This document shows, in pieces, positions 59,593 to 64,000 of a stretch of DNA of 64,000 bases. Position 1 is the first letter of the stretch; the number at the start of each line of letters is the position of its first letter. This DNA is from Pseudomonas psychrophila HA-4. Its GTDB lineage: Bacteria > Pseudomonadota > Gammaproteobacteria > Pseudomonadales > Pseudomonadaceae. Below the pieces are notes generated by a model. That model worked only from the letters and a program-made list of their open reading frames with translations. It was not told the origin of the DNA and made no database searches. The translations under genes were made by a program, and so were the position numbers. The stretch is from NCBI RefSeq assembly GCF_000282975.1, contig NZ_ALJC01000107.1, positions 1 to 64,000 on the forward strand, in the 5' to 3' direction.

Positions 59593-60012
59593 TCAATGCT
59601 CCGGCTCACCCTCCGCCAGCAGTGCAATACCGGCAATGATGACTACCACCCCCACCCAGTGCAGCGCGCTGATGTGTTCGCCGAGCCCCAGCCATGACCC
59701 TAGCAAGACCCCGACAAAGACCAGTGAACTCAGCGGAAACGCCAGCGACAGGCTGCTGCGCCGCAAAATCAACATCCACACAAAAAATGCGCCGACGTAG
59801 CAGGCAATCGCGATCCAAACCCCTGAATTGAGCATCACTGCTTGCAGCCATTGCAGGCTGAAATCCATCTGGCCCAGTTGATCGCCGCCAACTTTGGTGG
59901 CGATTTGTCCGCTGCTTTCAAGGGCGATTAGCAGCGCCCACAGCACAATGGTGCCCACGCGACCCTGCAGCCAGCCGCTGGGTGCGGTGTGCAGCGTTTC
60001 AGTATTTTCCAT
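59593..60012 (-). CDS. small EamA/SMR-like membrane protein
   Basis: The 139-residue protein has four helices (VGTIVLWALLIALESSGQIATKVGG, MLNSGVWIAIACYVGAFFVWMLILRRS, SLAFPLSSLVFVGVLLGSWLGLGEHI, WVGVVVIIAGIALLAEG). It resembles a half EamA or small multidrug resistance protein such as the ArnE/ArnF flippase pair. It is the second of two such genes 12 bases apart. Confidence 0.7.
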   Translation of the reverse strand: MENTETLHTAPSGWLQGRVGTIVLWALLIALESSGQIATKVGGDQLGQMDFSLQWLQAVMLNSGVWIAIACYVGAFFVWMLILRRSSLSLAFPLSSLVFVGVLLGSWLGLGEHISALHWVGVVVIIAGIALLAEGEPEH

Positions 60013-60023
60013 GGTTTACCTCC

Positions 60024-60398
60024 TCAAGCCCCGGCGATGCAGACCAGCATCACGCCGAGGGTAATCACCAGTGTGCCCATCCAGCGCCGACCGCTGACGT
60101 GCTCACCGAGGAACACTTTGCCGGCGAAGACCACGCCGCAATACGCGAGCGCTGCGGCTGGGAAAAGTAGGCTTAGGGGGGCTCGTGATAAGGCTTCGAG
60201 CCAAACGAAAAACTCGATCACATACGCGCCGATCCCGGCCCACAGCATGGGTGCGTTAAATACCTGCCCCCAGAAGGCATTGAGGCGAAAGCCGCCTTCA
60301 AGCTCGGGCAAGCGGTCGAGGCCAATCTTGAAACACAACTGGCCGATCACATCGAGCACGATGGAGAACGCCACCAGCAACATCACAGTCAAGGTCAC
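60024..60398 (-). CDS. small EamA/SMR-like membrane protein
   Basis: The 124-residue protein also has four helices (LLVAFSIVLDVIGQLCFKIGLDRL, AGIGAYVIEFFVWLEALSRAPLSLLFPAAALAYCGVVFAGKVFLGEHV, RWMGTLVITLGVMLVCIAG). It probably pairs with the next gene to form a heterodimer, as known for ArnE/ArnF and some SMR pairs. It overlaps the arginase-like gene by four bases, so they are co-transcribed. Confidence 0.7.
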   Translation of the reverse strand: MTLTVMLLVAFSIVLDVIGQLCFKIGLDRLPELEGGFRLNAFWGQVFNAPMLWAGIGAYVIEFFVWLEALSRAPLSLLFPAAALAYCGVVFAGKVFLGEHVSGRRWMGTLVITLGVMLVCIAGA

Positions 60399-61315
60399 GG
60401 GAACAGTTCCTCAAACAGCGACATCAGCACCTCGTTGGTGGCCGCGTTGCGCAACAGGTCGGCGTCGCTCCAACGCTGCGGCGGTGGTTGGTCAGATTTG
60501 GCTTCCCAGCGTTTGAGTAGGTTGCTGTGAGGTGCCTTGGCGAACTCGCCGCACACATCAATGCCCAGCACGCGCTTACTGGCGGCAAGGGCGCGGATGG
60601 CGTGTAGCAGGTGGGTGAGGCGCATGCCACCTTGATCCCAGTTGGTGGCGGCGTCTTCACTGGCCAGCACGTCTTTGTCGATGGTGATCCATACCGCCTC
60701 TGTAGGCAGGCTCTGGATCAGGTTGTCGACAAAGGTCGGCCAGTCCTGTTCGGACAGGTTGTGCCAATGCAGAAGGTTTTCGTGTTGCTCATGCCCTGGA
60801 CCATCGCCGATCCGGCCCCAGACTTTGGTGGGGGCGTGTTGCCACGGAAATAGCTGCAAGTCGCCACGCCGCAGAGCACCCAAGTTACCGCCCTTAAACT
60901 GCGGGCTCTCTAGGTCATCACTGCACGGGCCGAGGGTAACGATGCGTTTGACGTTCGGCAGTTTCAGCGCACGATTGACCCACGAACCGCAATGACGGCG
61001 GGGTGCAAAGCGGACCCAGTCCGGATGGTTGTCGAAGTGAATCAACGTCACCGGCTCTGGCAAATCAGCCAAGAGCGCAGGCGTTAAGTGGTGATAGTCG
61101 CCGGAGCCAATGAAGAACAATTCAGGTTTGCCTGCGGGCTTTTTCGCACGTTGCAGCAGACTTTTAGCGAAGCGTTGGTAGTTGCGTTCGCTGGACCACA
61201 GGCGCAGTTTTGGGCCTAGTTCCAGCAAATCGAGACGTGTAGCGCGGCCATCGACGAGCCGCTGCGCAATAGGAGCCTGAGCGGTCAGGCTATGATCGAG
61301 ATCGAGAATATTCAA
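60395..61315 (-). CDS. arginase-fold protein, UPF0489-like
   Basis: The 306-residue protein has ureohydrolase-like signature pieces: FFIGSGDYHHLTPALLAD, TLIHFDNHPDWVRFAP (compare SxDxHxD) and AVWITIDKDVLASEDAATNWDQGGM. It may bind metal through the His and Asp residues, but it matches the uncharacterised UPF0489 family rather than arginase itself. It overlaps the gene for a small membrane protein, linking it functionally with the pair. The function is unknown. Confidence 0.7.
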   Translation of the reverse strand: MNILDLDHSLTAQAPIAQRLVDGRATRLDLLELGPKLRLWSSERNYQRFAKSLLQRAKKPAGKPELFFIGSGDYHHLTPALLADLPEPVTLIHFDNHPDWVRFAPRRHCGSWVNRALKLPNVKRIVTLGPCSDDLESPQFKGGNLGALRRGDLQLFPWQHAPTKVWGRIGDGPGHEQHENLLHWHNLSEQDWPTFVDNLIQSLPTEAVWITIDKDVLASEDAATNWDQGGMRLTHLLHAIRALAASKRVLGIDVCGEFAKAPHSNLLKRWEAKSDQPPPQRWSDADLLRNAATNEVLMSLFEELFP

Positions 61316-61422
61316 CGTGTTATTTACCCCATTTAATCGCCGCCGAGCCAGGCCTGGCGGGCTTTAAGGGGTAAATGCAAGGCGCGTGCCTGCTTTGTGA
61401 TTTCGGTAGGAGATGTGGGGTG

Positions 61423-61758
61423 TCAGTGCAAGCGGACCCACACGCTGACCAAGACGGTGGCGGCCATCAACCATGCCACTGCTGCCAACGCCAACGAGGC
61501 TTCAAGCCGTAACCGATCAACCAGCACATACAGCGTCGCGAGGTAGACGAAGTAAGGGATGATTGACCACATGCCGAACACAATGGTGGTTTTTAGGTCG
61601 TCGACGGATCGCCCTTTGCCGACGATGTAATGCGCAATCAGGGCAAAGGTCGGAAACAGCGGGACTAAACCTGCGATGTAATAGTTTTTGGTTTTTGCCA
61701 GCATCGCCAGAATGATCACCACGCCAGCGCCCAGAGCTGCTTTAAGAATCAGATCCAT
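61423..61758 (-). CDS. glpM: GlpM membrane protein
   Basis: The 111-residue protein has four hydrophobic segments (ALGAGVVIILAMLAKTKNYYIAGLVPLFPTFALIAHYIVG, TIVFGMWSIIPYFVYLATLYVLVDRL, ASLALAAVAWLMAATVLVSVWV). It matches GlpM of P. aeruginosa, a small inner-membrane protein linked to alginate production. The glp genes that accompany it elsewhere are not in view. It is directly coupled to the response regulator gene (shared base at 61758). Confidence 0.78.
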   Translation of the reverse strand: MDLILKAALGAGVVIILAMLAKTKNYYIAGLVPLFPTFALIAHYIVGKGRSVDDLKTTIVFGMWSIIPYFVYLATLYVLVDRLRLEASLALAAVAWLMAATVLVSVWVRLH

Positions 61759-63083
61759 CAGTGCGCGAGCCCGTATTTTTTAACTTTATCGAAGAGTGTG
61801 GTCTTGGCCATGCCCAGTTCCTGGCTGGCTTGGGTCAGGTTGCCGCCGCTGCGTTGCAAGGCATCGTTGAGCAAGTTGCGTTCGAAGGCTTCTACCGCTT
61901 CTGAAAAACCCAGCCCTTGTGAGGCGTTGCTGCCCGGCTTTTTGAACGCAGGCAAGCCCAAGGCAAAGCGCTCGGCCACGTTGCGCAGTTCGCGTACGTT
62001 GCCCGGCCAATCATGGCTCATGAGGTTGGACAAGGTCTGGTTGTCCAGTTCGGGCGCCGCGCGATCGAAGCGCAGAGACGATTGCTGCAGGAAGTATTCG
62101 AATATTTGCAGGATGTCTTCGCGACGCTCGCGCAAAGGCGGCAGTTCGAGGGTGACTACGTTCAAGCGGTAATACAGGTCGCTGCGAAACTGGCTGGCCT
62201 TGCTCAGTTGGTCGAGATCTGATTTGGTGGCCGCAATCACCCGACAATCTACGTCGATACTTTGGTTGGAGCCTAGCCGCTCAAGCGTGCGTTCTTGCAA
62301 CACGCGCAGCAGTTTGATTTGCAGGTTGAGCGGCATGCTTTCGACTTCGTCCAGAAACAACGTACCGCCGTTGGCATGCTCGATTTTGCCGATCCGGCGT
62401 TTGCCCGCGCCGGTGAAGGCGTTGGCTTCGTGGCCGAAAATTTCACTTTCGAACAGGTTTTCCGGTAATCCGCCGCAGTTGAGCGCGACGAACTGCTGGG
62501 GCTGACGGCGGCTGAAATCGTGCAGACAACGGGCAACCAACTCTTTGCCGGTGCCGGTTTCGCCTTCGATCAGTACGTTGGCCGAAGTATCAGCGACATT
62601 AGCGATCAATTCGCGCAATTGTTGCATGGCGGGCGAGCGACCAATGATGCGACCTTCGAGGGAGTCGCGTTCGGCCAATTGTCGACGCAGCGACCAGACT
62701 TCACGGGCCAAGCTGCGTTGTTCTAGCGCCCGGCGTGCCACCTCGACCAGTCGCTCAGGAGAAAAGGGTTTTTCCATGAAGTCATAGGCGCCATCACGCA
62801 TCGCGCCCACCGCCATGGAAATATCGCCGTGCCCGGTAATCAGTACCACCGGCAGGCTGCGGTCGCGGGCCTTGAGGCGTTTGAGTAGCTCCAGGCCATC
62901 AATCCCCGGTAAACGAATGTCACTGATGACGATGCCGGGAAAGTTATCCCCGACCAAGGCCAGCGCCTGTTCGGCGCTGCTCACACCTTCGCTGTGAATG
63001 TCTTCCAGCGCGAGCGCCTGTTGGCATCCGAGCAGGACATGGGGGTCGTCTTCGACAATCAGGACGGTCAGCTCATGGTTCAT
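61758..63083 (-). CDS. sigma-54 response regulator, DctD/MifR type
   Basis: The 441-residue protein has a receiver (VLIVEDDPHVLLGCQQALA; phospho-Asp in IVISDIRLPGIDG), an AAA+ domain (GETGTGKELVARCLHD, LFLDEVESMPLNLQ, FRSDLYYRLNVVTLELPPLRER) and a Fis-type helix-turn-helix (NLTQASQELGMAKTTLFDKVKKYGL). The sigma-54 contact loop is NAFTGA instead of GAFTGA. Such proteins activate C4-dicarboxylate or 2-oxoglutarate uptake genes. It overlaps the sensor kinase gene by four bases. The target genes are outside the window. Confidence 0.85.
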   Translation of the reverse strand: MNHELTVLIVEDDPHVLLGCQQALALEDIHSEGVSSAEQALALVGDNFPGIVISDIRLPGIDGLELLKRLKARDRSLPVVLITGHGDISMAVGAMRDGAYDFMEKPFSPERLVEVARRALEQRSLAREVWSLRRQLAERDSLEGRIIGRSPAMQQLRELIANVADTSANVLIEGETGTGKELVARCLHDFSRRQPQQFVALNCGGLPENLFESEIFGHEANAFTGAGKRRIGKIEHANGGTLFLDEVESMPLNLQIKLLRVLQERTLERLGSNQSIDVDCRVIAATKSDLDQLSKASQFRSDLYYRLNVVTLELPPLRERREDILQIFEYFLQQSSLRFDRAAPELDNQTLSNLMSHDWPGNVRELRNVAERFALGLPAFKKPGSNASQGLGFSEAVEAFERNLLNDALQRSGGNLTQASQELGMAKTTLFDKVKKYGLAH

Positions 63084-64000
63084 ATCGGCTCGGCCTTAGC
63101 GGGTTGCACCAGCGGTAAAAGGAGGACAAACGCAACACCACCGGCCTGCGGAAATTCGACGCTGAGGCTTCCGCCAGCGGCCGCAGCCAGGCTGGCAGAC
63201 AGGGTCAAGCCTAGGCCTAGGCCTTGTTCGCCGGGTTTGGTGGTGAAGAATGGTTCAAACAGATGCTTACGGTTTTCCGGGTTGATACCGGGGCCATTAT
63301 CGCGCACACGCAGGCGGTATTTGCCTTCGTAGTGTTCGCCTTCAAGCCACAACTGCGGGGGTGTTGACTGACCTTGCATAGCGTCCAGCGCGTTGCTGAT
63401 CAGGTTGACCAGAATTTGCTCAAGCCGGGTTTGGTCGATCTTGAGTTCAGCGTCGCTGAGGTCGCGCTGCAAATGTGCGCCAGACGTTTCGAGTTGGCTG
63501 GCGAGTAATTGCAGGACCGCTTCGATCGCCTTGCTTAGGCTAGCGTGGCCGTGATCCTCGCCACGTCGCGCAAACGAGCGCAGGTTAGCGGTAATGCGGC
63601 CCATGCGGTCTACTAAGTTGTTAATGGTGTTGAGGTTGTCCGCGGCCACTTTCAGGTCGCCCCGCTCAAGAAAGCGCACGGTATTGCCGGACAGTGTGCG
63701 CAAGGCGGCCAGTGGTTGATTCAATTCGTGGGCGATGCTGGTGGACATTTGGCCGACGGCCGCCAGTTTGCCAGCCTGCACCAGTTCGTCTTGAGCGAGG
63801 CGCAAAGTGTCTTCCGCTTGGCGGCGCTCGCGAATCTGGTCTTTGAGGCGCTCGTTGCTGGCGCGCAAGTGCGCCGTGCGCTCTGTAATTTTGCGCTCCA
63901 GCTGGCTATTGGCCGCTTGCAGCGCTTCACGGGCAGCCAATCGGGTGGCGATTACTTTGCGTCGCTCGTTCCAGGCAATCAGCAGAAACGCCAGTAGAGC
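63080..64000 (-). CDS. sensor histidine kinase, DctB/MifS type (partial)
   Basis: This gene runs off the window's right edge, so only the C-terminal part is visible; the frame stays open to base 64000. It shows the end of a membrane helix (LLAFLLIAWNERRK), a coiled region, the phosphoacceptor helix (AGKLAAVGQMSTSIAHELNQPLAALRTLSGNTVRFLERG) and the ATPase domain (LEQILVNLISNALDAMQGQ, DNGPGINPENRKHLFEPFFTTKPGEQGLGLGLTLSASLA). It should phosphorylate the regulator next to it and sense C4-dicarboxylates or 2-oxoglutarate. Confidence 0.85.
   Translation of the reverse strand, partial: ALLAFLLIAWNERRKVIATRLAAREALQAANSQLERKITERTAHLRASNERLKDQIRERRQAEDTLRLAQDELVQAGKLAAVGQMSTSIAHELNQPLAALRTLSGNTVRFLERGDLKVAADNLNTINNLVDRMGRITANLRSFARRGEDHGHASLSKAIEAVLQLLASQLETSGAHLQRDLSDAELKIDQTRLEQILVNLISNALDAMQGQSTPPQLWLEGEHYEGKYRLRVRDNGPGINPENRKHLFEPFFTTKPGEQGLGLGLTLSASLAAAAGGSLSVEFPQAGGVAFVLLLPLVQPAKAEPI

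Noticed and set aside
1..64000. tRNA, rRNA, CRISPR arrays, prophage or intact insertion sequences
   Set aside because: None was recognised by eye; only REP-like palindromes and gene relics were seen.

Overview
The window is a 64-kb chromosomal segment of a Pseudomonas. The reasons are the gene content (a GlpM homologue, MetR, paired sigma-54 response regulators, a SppR/SppABCD-like peptide uptake locus, YqjI/YqjH, PfeA-type receptor), moderately high GC, and several REP-like palindromes of the pseudomonad type. I cannot assign the species. No tRNA, rRNA, CRISPR array, intact insertion sequence or prophage was seen.

Region 1 (about 1-15 kb) is the most interesting part. In order it holds a possible short Cys-rich peptide gene (223-312, five Cys in 29 residues), a wreck of an ABC exporter with its whole middle deleted in frame, an overlapping TldD/TldE protease pair, a good sigma-54 promoter, an eight-codon ORF with a strong ribosome binding site, a dedicated tonB-exbB-exbD set, a large TonB-dependent receptor, and a complete YejABEF/SppABCD-type peptide ABC importer. 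Together they look like a system for making, trimming and importing a small (modified?) peptide, in which the export step has been lost here. The precursor role of either mini-ORF is inference.

Region 2 (15-24 kb) has an amino-acid ABC importer with no ATPase gene beside it, a PfeA-type siderophore receptor operon with DUF3649, PepSY and DUF3325 membrane proteins, an FKBP isomerase and a DUF1615 lipoprotein. Region 3 (24-41.5 kb) is mostly single genes: a collapsed Xre/RES toxin-antitoxin locus, a PuuB-like oxidase, twin CrcB fluoride channels, RidA, a DHH phosphoesterase, an amidase, a chemoreceptor, a c-di-GMP phosphodiesterase-type response regulator, a MerR-DUF2938 divergon, a LysR regulator opposite a MscS channel with a cyclic-nucleotide domain, and the metal-responsive yqjI-yqjH pair with an 18-bp palindromic operator.

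Region 4 (41.6-51.2 kb) carries a large bifunctional penicillin-binding protein, an OpgC-like acyltransferase, an Abm-domain protein, an FMN-binding glutamate synthase family protein, a 52-codon TTG-start membrane protein, NUDIX, RhtB and GNAT genes, and metR. Region 5 (51.3-58.6 kb) is a tightly overlapping six-gene operon on the minus strand: HAD phosphatase, class III aminotransferase, alpha/beta hydrolase, acyltransferase, sensor kinase, sigma-54 response regulator. It starts from a sigma-54 promoter with a perfect palindrome 60-80 bp upstream, so it is probably driven by the regulator it encodes. Its metabolic product is unknown. Region 6 (58.8-64 kb) has a MipA/OmpV protein, two small EamA/SMR-like membrane proteins, an arginase-fold protein, GlpM and a DctB/DctD-type two-component pair cut by the window end.
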